Source: Caballeronia megalochromosomata
Lineage (GTDB): Bacteria; Pseudomonadota; Gammaproteobacteria; Burkholderiales; Burkholderiaceae
Direction of reading: 5' to 3'
Length of the DNA: 64,000 bases
Assembly (NCBI GenBank): GCA_001580565.1
Contig: LRBF01000279.1
Coordinates: 124,001-188,000 of the forward strand
In this document: positions 26,040 to 35,189 of the stretch, one piece after another
How positions within the stretch are numbered: the stretch's first letter is position 1
How the letters are laid out: every line of letters starts with the position of its first letter
Program-made: the position numbers and the translations under genes
The notes under the pieces: generated by a model
Database searches by the model: none
Seen by the model: only the letters and a program-made list of their open reading frames with translations
What the model was told of the DNA's origin: nothing

Positions 26040-26972
26040 TCATCGTCCCATGTGTTCGTCCAGGAAAGCGGCTGTCTGATCGAGCGCTTCTCGCGCGGCT
26101 TCCAGGCGCTCGATATTCTGCTGAAACACATGATCCATGCCCATCCATTCCTGCAGCGTGACTCTGTGGCCGGCAGCACAGGCGTTTTGCGCATAGCGCG
26201 AGGCGTCATCGTAGAGAATTTCCTCCGACCCTACCTGGACGAGCAGCGGCGGCAGCGCATCGGGAACGTCGAACAGGGGAGACGCCCGTGGATCGTCGGC
26301 TGCAGCCCAGCCGAGATAGCCGCGTGCGGCCTCGCGAAGATGGGTCTCGTCGAGCAGCACATCTCTCGATGCGCGTTCGGAGACACTCGGTCCACTCAAG
26401 GTCAGATCGGTCCACGGTGAAAACACGACCGCCGCCGACACCTTTGCGACTCGCGCGAGCGTTGCCAGCGTGAGACCGCCGCCGGCCGAGTCCCCCACCA
26501 CTCCGACCTTGCCATAGATGCCGAGAAGCCGTCCGAGTGCTCCGGAGGCAAGATCGAGCGCACCGGGCAAAGCGGTTTCGGGGGCGAGCGGGTATTCGAG
26601 GATGAAGGTCGTGCGCCGCGCGCGCGACGCGATCTGGCTGACGAAGCCGCGATATGCCGGCGCCGTGCCCATCACGTATGCGCCGCCGTGCAGATAGAGC
26701 AGCGCTTGATCGTCCATGCGATCGTCCGGCACGCAGATCCAGCCCGGAATGGCGGCGTCCGTGGACGGATGGAACATCACGTCGCGCGACGGCGGCGTCA
26801 TCGCGAAGAGCGCATCGTACGCGACACGCGGAGCGGCCTTCGCAAGCGAACCGGACAATATGCGCTTTAACGTCGCACGTAGCGCAGGAAGGACGTCCCG
26901 GTCCGACGACGTCATCGGGAAAACTTCGACCCGCAACGGGTTCGACCGGGCGATGCAGCACGCTTCGCTCAT
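26040..26972 (-). CDS. Alpha/beta hydrolase, hormone-sensitive-lipase family
   Basis: 310 residues. It has the oxyanion motif LYLHGGAYVMG, the nucleophile elbow GDSAGGG, and Asp and His in the late segments (EEILYDDA; GMDHVFQQ). These are the features of HSL-family carboxylesterases. The ATG at 26972 overlaps the stop of the isochorismatase gene (26969-26972), so the two are translationally coupled. It probably hydrolyses a small ester or lactone. Confidence 0.88.
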   Translation of the reverse strand: MSEACCIARSNPLRVEVFPMTSSDRDVLPALRATLKRILSGSLAKAAPRVAYDALFAMTPPSRDVMFHPSTDAAIPGWICVPDDRMDDQALLYLHGGAYVMGTAPAYRGFVSQIASRARRTTFILEYPLAPETALPGALDLASGALGRLLGIYGKVGVVGDSAGGGLTLATLARVAKVSAAVVFSPWTDLTLSGPSVSERASRDVLLDETHLREAARGYLGWAAADDPRASPLFDVPDALPPLLVQVGSEEILYDDASRYAQNACAAGHRVTLQEWMGMDHVFQQNIERLEAAREALDQTAAFLDEHMGR

Positions 26973-27586
26973 CGCGCGAATCCCTCGGCTACTTGCGCCA
27001 TCAGCGTGGCGAAGGGCATGTCGAGCGCAGCATAGATTTCGCCCGCTTTCGGATCGGCGTTGTCGGCCATGATCTCGACCATGAGCGTCGCATAGTCCGA
27101 CACCTCGATGCCGAGCGCGGTGAGGCGCGCGAGTCCGGCTTCGTGCTTGTAGCTGCTGAAGGTGCCGCAGGCGTCGAGCGCCACGACCGGCTGATAGCCC
27201 TGGTCGCGCGCCGAGATGGCGGGCAGCGACGCGCACACCTCGAAACTCAGCCCCGCGATGATCAGGTGATCGCGTCCCGCCGCCTTCACCTTCTCGACGA
27301 AGCGCGGCTCGTCCCAGGCGTTGACCGTCGAGCGGTCGAGGATGTCGTCGGCGCCGAGCGCGGCGCGCAATTCGGGAATTGTCGGGCCCCACATGCTGTC
27401 GCGCGCGGTCGTCACCGCGATGACGGGCAGTCCGAGCGTCTTCGCTGCTTTCGCGAGGCCGACCACGTTGTGCTTGAGTTCACCCACGCCGATATCGCGC
27501 ACGCCGGTAAAGAGGCCCACTTGATGATCGATCAGAAGAACAGCAGTGTTGTCGCGGGTCATGCGGGATCGCGTCTTGGTCATCAT
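26969..27586 (-). CDS. Isochorismatase-family cysteine hydrolase (YcaC-like)
   Basis: 205 residues from the ATG at 27586, which lies 6 bp after an AAGGAG ribosome site (other ATGs at 27592 and 27583 are in frame). Motifs are TAVLLIDHQVGLF with the catalytic Asp near the N-terminus and GLSFEVCASLPAISA with the nucleophile Cys. The WDEP and DACGTFSSYKHEAGLARL segments match the YcaC group. The natural substrate of that group is not known. It forms a two-gene unit with the alpha/beta hydrolase. Confidence 0.87.
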   Translation of the reverse strand: MMTKTRSRMTRDNTAVLLIDHQVGLFTGVRDIGVGELKHNVVGLAKAAKTLGLPVIAVTTARDSMWGPTIPELRAALGADDILDRSTVNAWDEPRFVEKVKAAGRDHLIIAGLSFEVCASLPAISARDQGYQPVVALDACGTFSSYKHEAGLARLTALGIEVSDYATLMVEIMADNADPKAGEIYAALDMPFATLMAQVAEGFAR

Positions 27587-27747
27587 CGTCATCTCCTTGC
27601 TGGATGTATCGCAGCTTAGTCGTCCAGGCGCGCGAAACAAGACGCTAGCGTCGGACGCTGCGTGCAACCCGTTGGACGATCGGTTCGCCGGGACAGCTCG
27701 CGTGTACCATGCATCACGCGATGTACATATCGCACGGGGACGAGACC

Positions 27748-28404
27748 ATGCTTGATCTGAACGACATGTACTACTTCGTGCAGGTGGTCGATCACAAGAG
27801 CATCACGGCCGCCGCACGCGCGCTCGCGTTGCCCAAGTCGACGCTCAGCTATCGCGTGAATCAGCTCGAGGCAGCGCTCGGCGTGCGGCTGATCAATCGC
27901 ACTTCGCGGCAGTTCGCAGTGACGGAGATCGGCGCCGAGTTCTACGCTCACGCACGCTCAATGCTCCAGGAAGCGCTCGCGGCGGAGTCCGTGGTGCGCC
28001 AGCGCATGCTGTCGCCGAGCGGCCTCGTGCGCATCTCGACGGCGGTCGCGACCGCGCAGTTCGCGCTGCGCAGTCTGCTGCCGCGTTTCTGCGAGCGGCA
28101 TCCAAAGGTTCGTCTCATGCAGCGCTTGTCGGATGTGGAGGTCGATGTCGTCACCGAGGGATTCGACATCGCCATCCGTGCGCACAGTCAGCCATTGCAG
28201 GACTCGACGCTGATCCAGCGCCCGCTCGCGCCTACGCCGTGGATGCTTTTCTGCAGCCCGGATTTCTTTGAAGGCTCGAATCTCCCGCGACATCCCGAAG
28301 ACCTCGCCGATCGCCGGTCGTTGTTCATGGTGCGCGAAGGCGTGCCGTGCGAATGGACGCTGCGTCGCGAAGAAACCGTGACGAAGATGCGCGTGGAGCC
28401 TATC
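27748..28404 (+). pseudogene. LysR-family regulator, 3' end deleted
   Basis: A normal LysR start (LNDMYYFVQVVDHKSITAAARALALPKSTLSYRVNQLE) and the first two thirds of the sensor domain (VDVVTEGFDIAIRAHSQPLQDSTLIQRPL) are present. About 219 of 300 codons remain. After MRVEPILE near 28404 the frame runs on, but it is simply antisense to the aldehyde dehydrogenase gene. The tail was lost at the junction that also truncates that gene. The DNA-binding domain is complete, so a read-through protein could still bind DNA. Confidence 0.8.
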
Positions 28405-29460
28405 CTCGAGCGCGATGTCGATGTACTTCATCACCCGGTCGCGCTGCTTCGCATCGACCATCGGGCCGATGTCGGTGGCCTTGTCGAGCCCGTCGCCGAC
28501 GACGAGCTTTTCGGTCGCGCGCGCGAAGCGCTCCTCGAACTCGTCGTAACGCGATTCGTGCACGAGGATGCGGGCCGTCGACGTGCAGGCTTCGCCCTGG
28601 TTGTAGAACATGCCCTCCAGTGCGACGTCGATCGCGACATCCATGTCGGCGTCCTCGAGGATCATCAGCGCGTTCTTGCCGCCGAGTTCCATCGTCGCGT
28701 AGGTGATGTTCCGTGCCGCGCTTTCGAGCACGCGCTGTCCGGTGGCGGTCGCGCCGGTGAAGCTGATGCGCTCGACGAGCCGATGCGAGGCGAGCGCCGG
28801 TCCGGCCTTTATGCCGGGCGCCACGTTCAGAACGCCCGCCGGTAACACCTGGTTGGCGAGCTCGACCAGACGCAACACGGTGAGCGGCGCCTGCTCGCCG
28901 GGTTTCACGATCACAGTGTTGCCGGCCGCGAGCGCCGGCGCGGATTTCTTCGCGAAGTGGATCGGCGGCCAGTTGAACGGCAGAATCGCCGCGACGACGC
29001 CATACGGCTCGAACAGCACGCGCGCCTCGATGGCGCCCTGATCGAGAATTTCGCCGTGCAGCGTGTCAGCGAGTCCCGCGAAGTAGTCGAAGCACGCATG
29101 GCAATACGAGACGTCGAAGCGCAGCGCATCGCGTTTGGGCTTGCCGACCTCGCGCGCTTCGAGCTCGGCGAGCTCATCCGCATGCGCGCGGATCTTCGCC
29201 GCGACCTGCTGCAACAGTAGCGCGCGCTCGCGCGGCGAACGGTTGCGCCAGTCCTCGACGTACGCACGGCGCGAATCCTGCACGATGGCGTCGACCGTCG
29301 CTGCGTCGGCCGATGCGACCTTGCCGATGCGCTCGCCGGTCGATGCTTCCTCCACGTAGAAGAATTCCTGGCCGGCGCCGGCCTCGACCGGCTTGCCCTG
29401 GCGAATGGCGCTCCAGTAGGGACGCGCCAGATTGGAACGGTCCTGGTTTGCTTCAGTCAT
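28401..29460 (-). pseudogene. Aldehyde dehydrogenase, C-terminal third deleted
   Basis: From the ATG at 29460 the frame gives a good aldehyde dehydrogenase: PFNWPPIHFAKK near 161, FTGATATGQRV, Glu258 in MELGGKNA and the catalytic Cys292 in NQGEACTSTARIL. Homology ends at residue 353 (KYIDIALED, about 28401). The expected last 130 residues, including the EIFGPV region and the oligomerisation strand, are missing. The frame then continues for about 148 codons antisense to the LysR remnant (to about 27958). The enzyme is probably inactive. Confidence 0.8.
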
Positions 29461-29516
29461 TTGCAGCTTCTCCTTGAAAGCGGAAAACGAAAAGGGCAGT
29501 TGTGTGAGCGGTTCGC

Positions 29517-30896
29517 TCAGTGGTTGGAAACCTTGTCGCCAGCGGACATGCCGGGCTCGTCGGCGATAGCGGGTGATTGCGGGCGGCGGCGCCTGACGAT
29601 CGCCAGGCAGAACACGCTGAGCGCCGCGACGGCGATCGGCACGGACACCGCCGCGAACATCAGGTTGGGCGCCCAGTGGGCCGCGAGCATCGCACCGCCG
29701 ATCATCGAGCCGACGATGGAGCCGACGCGTCCCATGCCGAGCGTCCAGGCCACGCCGGTCGCGCGCATCGAGGTCGAGTAGAAGCCCGCCGACAGAATGC
29801 TCGTGCCGGTCATCGCGCCGCCCGTGCCGACGCCGGTCACGAACAGCGCGAACAGGGCGATGGCGGGAACATGGATGAGATAGCTGAACGAGGCGAGACT
29901 CGCGGCGGCGCACAGGAACGCGCCGGCCACCACGTATTGCGGGTTCAGGCGGTCCATGAGGAAGCCGAGCAGCACGGCCCCGAGCCCGTTGCCGGTGAGA
30001 TAAAGCGCCGTCATCAGCGACGCGCGATCGAAGGGTACGCCCGTGTCCTGCACGAGGATGGTGAGCCAGTTGCCGAGAAAATAGACGACGAGCAGCGCCA
30101 TGAATCCCGTCAGCCACAAGAGCAGCGAGCCGGCCCGAAGCCCACGCGCAAGCAGGCGCGAAACGGGAAAGCCGCGCGCGGGCGTTTCGTCGAGCGCGAA
30201 CCGGGTGTCCGGCGTGACCGCCGCCGGGGCGATCCTTCGCATGATGACGCGCGCGTCTTCCTGCTGGCCGCTCGCGACGAGAAAGCGCACGGACTCCGGC
30301 AGCCACGCGCGCAGCGCGAGCGCGAGCAGCAGCGGCAGCACGCCGCCCAGTATCAGCATCGAATACCAGCCGAAGGTCCTGATCATGAAGGAGGCGATCA
30401 GACCGCCAAAGACGCCGCCGGCCGAGATGCCGCATCCGAGCGGCGCGACGAGCGTGGAGCGCAGCCGGTCCGGGCTGTATTCCACCGCGAGCGTGTAGGC
30501 ATTGGGCATCGCACCGCCGAGCCCGAGCCCGGTCAGGAAGCGCAGCACGAGCAGCGCTTCGAGGGAGCTTGCCCATGCGGAAAACAGGCTCACCACGCCG
30601 AACAGCGCCACGGTCACGAAGAGCACGGTCTTGCGGCCGTAGCGGTCGGCCAGCGGTCCGAACAGGAACGAGCCGATGGCGAGGCCGAAGAAGCCCGCGC
30701 CGAACACCGGCGCCAGTTGCGCGGGGCTCGCGCCGAAATGCGACCTGAGCGAAGGCGCGATGAAACCGAGCACGACGGTGTCGTAGCCGTCGAGGAAGAG
30801 GACCAGAAAGCAGAGCAGAAAGGTCCTGACCTGGAACGACGACATGGGCCGCTCGTTGATGATCGAGCGAAGGTTGACGGTACGGCCTGCAGGCAT
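29517..30896 (-). CDS. MFS transporter, aromatic acid:H+ symporter family (PcaK/BenK-like)
   Basis: 459 residues and 12 predicted TM helices. The DGYDTVVLGFIAPSL motif in TM1 is the hallmark of the aromatic acid:H+ symporter family, and the FGPLADRYGRKTVLF loop and the RFLTGLGLGGAMPNA helix support it. The ATG at 30896 has TGGAG at good spacing; an in-frame GTG lies 12 bp upstream. It is upstream of the broken aldehyde dehydrogenase and downstream of a porin on the same strand, so uptake across both membranes may be encoded together. Confidence 0.9.
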   Translation of the reverse strand: MPAGRTVNLRSIINERPMSSFQVRTFLLCFLVLFLDGYDTVVLGFIAPSLRSHFGASPAQLAPVFGAGFFGLAIGSFLFGPLADRYGRKTVLFVTVALFGVVSLFSAWASSLEALLVLRFLTGLGLGGAMPNAYTLAVEYSPDRLRSTLVAPLGCGISAGGVFGGLIASFMIRTFGWYSMLILGGVLPLLLALALRAWLPESVRFLVASGQQEDARVIMRRIAPAAVTPDTRFALDETPARGFPVSRLLARGLRAGSLLLWLTGFMALLVVYFLGNWLTILVQDTGVPFDRASLMTALYLTGNGLGAVLLGFLMDRLNPQYVVAGAFLCAAASLASFSYLIHVPAIALFALFVTGVGTGGAMTGTSILSAGFYSTSMRATGVAWTLGMGRVGSIVGSMIGGAMLAAHWAPNLMFAAVSVPIAVAALSVFCLAIVRRRRPQSPAIADEPGMSAGDKVSNH

Positions 30897-30970
30897 GTTT
30901 GACTCCACGGATTCCGGCGACGATGACGCCTGGTCGCGCGCGGGTTGATTGATCGATTGCGCCGCGGCGC

Positions 30971-32059
30971 TCAGAAGTTATGTCCGATCCCTATGCCGAA
31001 ACCGGTGAGGGTCATCCCTGTTGGCGTGATGGCGACGGGATTGGTCGAGTAGTTGTACGCCGTGCCCGACTTGTTCATCAGCCGGCTGAACACCGCGAAG
31101 AGCGCGGTGCGCTTCGAGAGGTTGTATTCGTAGCCGAGCGCGATCTGCCGTGCACCCGAATCCACGCCCGCCGCGCCGATGCCGCCCACGCCGGTCGGCG
31201 AGTTGCCGGTCGCCGCCTGCGCCTGGATGTACGAGACGCGAAACGAACTGCTCGCCAGTTGATACACGGAGGCCAGTTGCCACGCCCAGCGGGTCAGGTA
31301 CGTCGCGGGAGTCGGCTCGAAGCGCAGGCGTTCCGCCGCGCCGCGCAGGCTGAACGGTCCATAGGTGTATGACGCGCCCACCCGATGTCCCGTGTCCTTG
31401 GTGCCCGGCCCGAAATAACTGTTGTGCTGCTCGTAAGCGTAGGACAGGTACACCGCGCCGCTGCGAAAGGTGAGTGCGCTGGAGAAGAGCGACGGCGTCT
31501 GGCTGGCGGTCTTCTCGTTCGGCAGCGAGTACATCGCCTGTAAGGTGAGCCCATGCCAGGTTGGCGACGTATAGAACACGCTATTGGCCTGGCGCCGGTC
31601 GAACGAGAAGTTGCCCTGCGCATTGCCGCCCGGAAAAAACCCGTTGCCGATGATGCTGTTCGCCCCGCCGATCGTGTTCATGAAGAACGGATCGACCGGT
31701 AGCCAGGTCGAGGCGCGGTACGGAGTCAGCTGATAGCCCATGGTCACCTGCCCGTAAGGCCCGCCGATGCCGACATACGTATCGCGATCGGCGAGATTGC
31801 CGGCGCCGCGGTTGAGGAAGATATTCCCCTGAATCTGAAAGAACGCGCGCCATCCGCCGCCGAGATCCTCAGTGCCCTTGAGCGCCAGAAACGAGAGGTT
31901 GTTCGCCTCCCGCCACAGCGATCCCATGCCCAAACCGCGCACGTATTCGATATCGGTATTCAGATAACCGAAGAGTGTGACGCTGCTCGTGTCGGCCCAG
32001 ACCGGCCCGGAACAGATTCCGGCAAGCGCCGCCAGCAAGCCTGCCCGTGAAGTGCTCAT
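30971..32059 (-). CDS. Outer-membrane porin
   Basis: 362 residues from the ATG at 32059. A signal peptide (AGLLAALAGICSGPVWA) leads to DTSSVTLFGYLNTDIEYVRG; the domain ends in IGIGIGHNF with a terminal Phe. It is divergent from the LacI gene and shares with it a 249-bp gap that holds a perfect 16-bp palindrome. The porin is therefore a likely target of that regulator. Confidence 0.9.
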   Translation of the reverse strand: MSTSRAGLLAALAGICSGPVWADTSSVTLFGYLNTDIEYVRGLGMGSLWREANNLSFLALKGTEDLGGGWRAFFQIQGNIFLNRGAGNLADRDTYVGIGGPYGQVTMGYQLTPYRASTWLPVDPFFMNTIGGANSIIGNGFFPGGNAQGNFSFDRRQANSVFYTSPTWHGLTLQAMYSLPNEKTASQTPSLFSSALTFRSGAVYLSYAYEQHNSYFGPGTKDTGHRVGASYTYGPFSLRGAAERLRFEPTPATYLTRWAWQLASVYQLASSSFRVSYIQAQAATGNSPTGVGGIGAAGVDSGARQIALGYEYNLSKRTALFAVFSRLMNKSGTAYNYSTNPVAITPTGMTLTGFGIGIGHNF

Positions 32060-32149
32060 TTCCGGTTCCCCGCTTTCGATACATCGATCATTGCTGTCTC
32101 CGTGTATGCCGGCTCGGTCGGCTTGCCGTCGCCTGTTGCACACAATTTA

Positions 32150-32165
32150 ATGCAATCGATTGCAT
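32150..32165. promoter_or_regulatory. LacI-type operator ATGCAATCGATTGCAT
   Basis: A perfect 16-bp palindrome with a central CG step, the form expected for LacI-family operators, lies in the porin/lacI divergent gap. A 15/16 match lies on the dioxygenase operon promoter at 33457-33472, just after the lacI gene. Together they define a small regulon: porin, regulator and catabolic operon. Confidence 0.75.
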
Positions 32166-32308
32166 TGATGCATCGAGGTTTACCCGACTCCCGCTGCGCG
32201 CGTCGGGAAGGGCGGACGGGCGGTCCGGAGAGCGTTGGCGTGACGCTGCCGTGGGTAAAATGCGGCATCGTGCACGCGCCGCGCGTGCCCCGTTTCAACC
32301 TGACCGAC

Positions 32309-33340
32309 ATGGCGCAAAAGAAAAGAACCACATTGCGTGAGCTCGCCGAATCGATCGGCGTGCATTCCTCGACCGTCTCCCGCGTGATGAATCCGGAGAC
32401 GCGCCATCTGATCAGCGCGGACGTGGTCGAGCGCGTGCTGAAGGCGGCGAGCCAGCAGAACTACTCGCCCAACCGCATCGCCGCGACGCTGCGCACCAAG
32501 CGCTCGGGAATCGTCGGCGTGGTGCTGCCGGATATCGCCAATCCAGTGTTCCCGCCGATCCTCAAGGGCATCGAGGACGAGCTCGCCAGAAAAGGCCTGA
32601 TTCCGCTGATCGCGAATGCGGAGGGCAGCAAGGCGCGTCAGCGTTTCGTGATCGATCAAATGGTCGGGCGCCACGTGGACGGGCTCATCCTGGCGACATC
32701 GGCGCGCAATGATCCGGTGCTCGAGCACTGTCTGGAAGAGGGCTTGCCGGTCGTCGTCGTGAACCGCAGCGAGGAGAGCGGGCGGGTTTCCTGCGTCGTG
32801 AGCGACAACCGCATCGCGATGCGGCTGGCGGTTTCGCATCTCGTCGCGCTCGGGCATCGCCGCATCGCGCACATCGCCGGGCCGGCCGAGTTGTCGACGG
32901 GCTTCGAGCGGCGCAAGGGCTTCGTCGAATCGATGCGTGACGCAGGTCTCAAGGAAGCCGAGTGCCCGATCGCGGATGCCGCCGCGTATTCGCGCGAGGC
33001 AGGGCGCGTTGCCTGCGAAGCGCTGCTCGGCGTCTCGCGCAAGATCACCGCCATCGTCGCCGCCAACGATTTGCTGGCGCTCGGCTGCTACGACGCACTC
33101 GGCGCGCGCAAGCTGCGCTGTCCCGCCGACATTTCCGTCGTCGGCCACAACGACATGCCGCTCATGGACGCTGTCTCTCCCGCCCTGACGACCGTGCGCA
33201 TCCCGCTGTACGACATGGGCGTGCGCGCCGCGGGCCTGATGCTCGACACGCTCGATGCGCGCGCCACCGGCTCGGTGAACGTCGTGCTGCGCCCGGAGCT
33301 CATCGTCAGGGCGTCGACCGGCGCACCCAGAGCCGCCTAG
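32309..33340 (+). CDS. LacI-family transcriptional regulator
   Basis: 343 residues from the ATG at 32309. The helix-turn-helix is TTLRELAESIGVHSSTVSRVMN, followed by the hinge SPNRIAATLRTKRSGIVGVVLPDIANP, and the GntR-subfamily-like sensor ends with SVVGHNDMPLMDAVSPALTTVRIP. It lies between the porin and the dioxygenase operon. Matching 16-bp palindromes flank it on both sides, so it probably represses the porin and the operon until an aromatic or pathway intermediate binds. Confidence 0.92.
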   Translation: MAQKKRTTLRELAESIGVHSSTVSRVMNPETRHLISADVVERVLKAASQQNYSPNRIAATLRTKRSGIVGVVLPDIANPVFPPILKGIEDELARKGLIPLIANAEGSKARQRFVIDQMVGRHVDGLILATSARNDPVLEHCLEEGLPVVVVNRSEESGRVSCVVSDNRIAMRLAVSHLVALGHRRIAHIAGPAELSTGFERRKGFVESMRDAGLKEAECPIADAAAYSREAGRVACEALLGVSRKITAIVAANDLLALGCYDALGARKLRCPADISVVGHNDMPLMDAVSPALTTVRIPLYDMGVRAAGLMLDTLDARATGSVNVVLRPELIVRASTGAPRAA

Positions 33341-33429
33341 CAAAGCGGGCTTCCACTTTCCAGATGCGCGTTCTGCAGATTGCGGAACGCCGCCTTCGCT
33401 TGCGCGCAAAAACCGCATTCGATTTCCCT

Positions 33430-33458
33430 TTGACATCGAGAAAATTCGAGCTTATTAT
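33430..33458 (+). promoter_or_regulatory. Strong sigma-70 promoter of the dioxygenase operon
   Basis: TTGACA (33430-33435) is separated by exactly 17 bp from TATTAT (33453-33458). The LacI-type operator begins inside the -10 box. The first gene starts at 33489 after an AAGGAG at 33473-33478. Confidence 0.75.
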
Positions 33459-33472
33459 GCAATCGATTGCAC
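33457..33472. promoter_or_regulatory. LacI-type operator ATGCAATCGATTGCAC
   Basis: This differs by one end base from the perfect palindrome at 32150-32165. It overlaps the -10 box and the expected transcription start of the operon, the classic position for a repressor site. Confidence 0.75.
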
Positions 33473-33488
33473 AAGGAGATTCGCGGTC

Positions 33489-34406
33489 ATGCATACACCG
33501 ATCGACTTTCAAGGCAGCATCGTGTCCGACGCCGCTTCGGTCACGCCCATTGTTCAGGCTGCGATGAGCCGGACGGAAAGCGCGCGGCTGAGCGAAGTCA
33601 TGGCTTCGCTCGTCACGCATGTCCACGCATTCCTGCGCGAAACGCAACTCACCGACGACGAATACGAGCACGCGCTGGATTTCATCAGACGCGTGGGCCT
33701 CGCGTGCAACGACAAGCACAATGAAGTCGTGCTGCTTGCGGACGTTCTCGGGTTTTCCACACTCGTCAAGGTGCTGAACAATTCCCTCCATCTGGAAAGT
33801 ACCGGCGGCGCGCTGCTCGGGCCGTTCTACCGGGGCGGTTCGCCCCATTACGAAGCGGGCGCGTCGCTCGATCAGCAAGGGATCGCGGACCCGGTGCTGT
33901 TCGTGTCGGGCAAGGTGCTCGACACGAGCGGGCGGCCGATTCAGCATGCAAAGCTGGACGTGTGGCAGGCATCGCCGGTCGGGTTGTATGAAAATCAGGA
34001 TCCCGAACAGCCTGACATGAATCTGCGGGGCAATTTCTTCACTGACGAAACCGGCGCATTCGATTTCCGCACCGTGCGTCCGGCGGGCTATCCGGTTCCG
34101 ACGGATGGGCCGGTCGGCGACCTGCTCCGGGCGCAGATGCGCCATCCGTACCGGCCGGCGCATCTGCACTTCGTCGTCATCGCGCAAGGGCACGACACGC
34201 TCATCTCGCAGATCTTCGCCGACGATGCCGAGTATCTCAATTCCGACGTGGTCTTCGGCGTGACGCGCGAGCTCATCGGCAAATTCGAGCGGCATGAGGC
34301 GGGCAGCGGGCCGCATCCCGCGCATCCGCAGCCGTATTTCACGCTCCATTGCGAGTTCGTTCTCGCGCAAGGCGTCGCCACGCAGCCGACGCCGCCCATC
34401 AAGTAA
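33489..34406 (+). CDS. Intradiol ring-cleavage dioxygenase (hydroxyquinol 1,2-dioxygenase-like)
   Basis: 305 residues. An N-terminal helical dimerisation domain is followed by the beta-sandwich catalytic domain. Non-heme Fe(III) ligands are visible: Tyr167 (GLYENQ), Tyr221, His225 and His227 (HPYRPAHLHF). The ALLGPFY and YPVPTDGPVGDLLR motifs match hydroxyquinol dioxygenases better than plain catechol enzymes. With hydroxyquinol the product would be maleylacetate. It is the first gene of an eight-gene operon under the LacI-controlled promoter. Confidence 0.88.
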   Translation: MHTPIDFQGSIVSDAASVTPIVQAAMSRTESARLSEVMASLVTHVHAFLRETQLTDDEYEHALDFIRRVGLACNDKHNEVVLLADVLGFSTLVKVLNNSLHLESTGGALLGPFYRGGSPHYEAGASLDQQGIADPVLFVSGKVLDTSGRPIQHAKLDVWQASPVGLYENQDPEQPDMNLRGNFFTDETGAFDFRTVRPAGYPVPTDGPVGDLLRAQMRHPYRPAHLHFVVIAQGHDTLISQIFADDAEYLNSDVVFGVTRELIGKFERHEAGSGPHPAHPQPYFTLHCEFVLAQGVATQPTPPIK

Positions 34407-34419
34407 AGGGGATCGTTTC

Positions 34420-35169
34420 ATGACAAGCAGGTTGAACGGAAAAGTCGCCGTGATCATGGGCGGCGCGGGCGGGATCGGCGCGGCAGCAGCGCACGCGCTC
34501 GCCGCCGCCGGTGCGAGCGTGGTGGTCGTCGGCCTCGACGACACGGCGCAGGCGAGCGCGGTCGTGGATCAGTTGCCGGGTGCGGGCCATATGGCTGCCG
34601 CGGCGTCCATTACCGACGGCGAAAGCCTCGCCGCGCTCGCGGCTCAGGTCGTGGGGCGGCTCGGGCGTGTCGATATGCTGGTGAACGCCGCGGGCTTCAC
34701 GAAACCGGTACCGCATCACGATCTCGACGCCCTCACCGACGAGCTGATCGACGCGATCTTCGAAGTGAACTGGCGTGGGCAGTTCGCCGCCATCCGGGCT
34801 TTTCGCACAGCGCTCGCCGCGACGGGCAACGGCCTCGTGGTCAACGTCTCGTCGATTTCGGCGACCACGGGCATCGGCAGCAATATCGCTTACTGCGCCG
34901 CCAAGGCCGGGCTGGACATCATGGCCGTGTCGCTTGCGCGCGCGCTGGCTCCGGCGATTCGCGTCGTGAATGTCGCGCCCGGCGTCGTCGACACGTCCTT
35001 CGTTCCGGGGCGCGGCGCCGATTTCAACGACAAGGTGGCCTCGACCACGCCGCTCGGCCGGATCGGCACGCCGGCGGACATCGCCGCGGCGATCGAGGCA
35101 TGCGCCACGCATCTGACCTTCACGACCGGCGTGACGCTGGTCGCGGACGGCGGACGCGCTCTGGGCTGA
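34420..35169 (+). CDS. SDR-family oxidoreductase
   Basis: 249 residues with the cofactor motif GGAGGIGAAA near residue 13, MLVNAAGF, NVSSISATTG and the active site YCAAK. The ATG at 34420 follows the dioxygenase by 13 bp with AAAGGGGA as ribosome site. It may reduce a keto acid or dehydrogenate a hydroxylated ring intermediate in the same pathway. The glycine motif begins GGAGG instead of TGxxxG, a mild variation. Confidence 0.87.
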   Translation: MTSRLNGKVAVIMGGAGGIGAAAAHALAAAGASVVVVGLDDTAQASAVVDQLPGAGHMAAAASITDGESLAALAAQVVGRLGRVDMLVNAAGFTKPVPHHDLDALTDELIDAIFEVNWRGQFAAIRAFRTALAATGNGLVVNVSSISATTGIGSNIAYCAAKAGLDIMAVSLARALAPAIRVVNVAPGVVDTSFVPGRGADFNDKVASTTPLGRIGTPADIAAAIEACATHLTFTTGVTLVADGGRALG

Positions 35170-35189
35170 GCGAGGCGAGGAAAAGAGCG

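Noticed and set aside
27958-30576. Leftward 872-codon frame spanning MFS and aldehyde dehydrogenase genes
   Set aside because: Only the middle part (28401-29460) is real protein sequence; the first part is an off-frame reading of the MFS gene and the last part is antisense to the LysR remnant.
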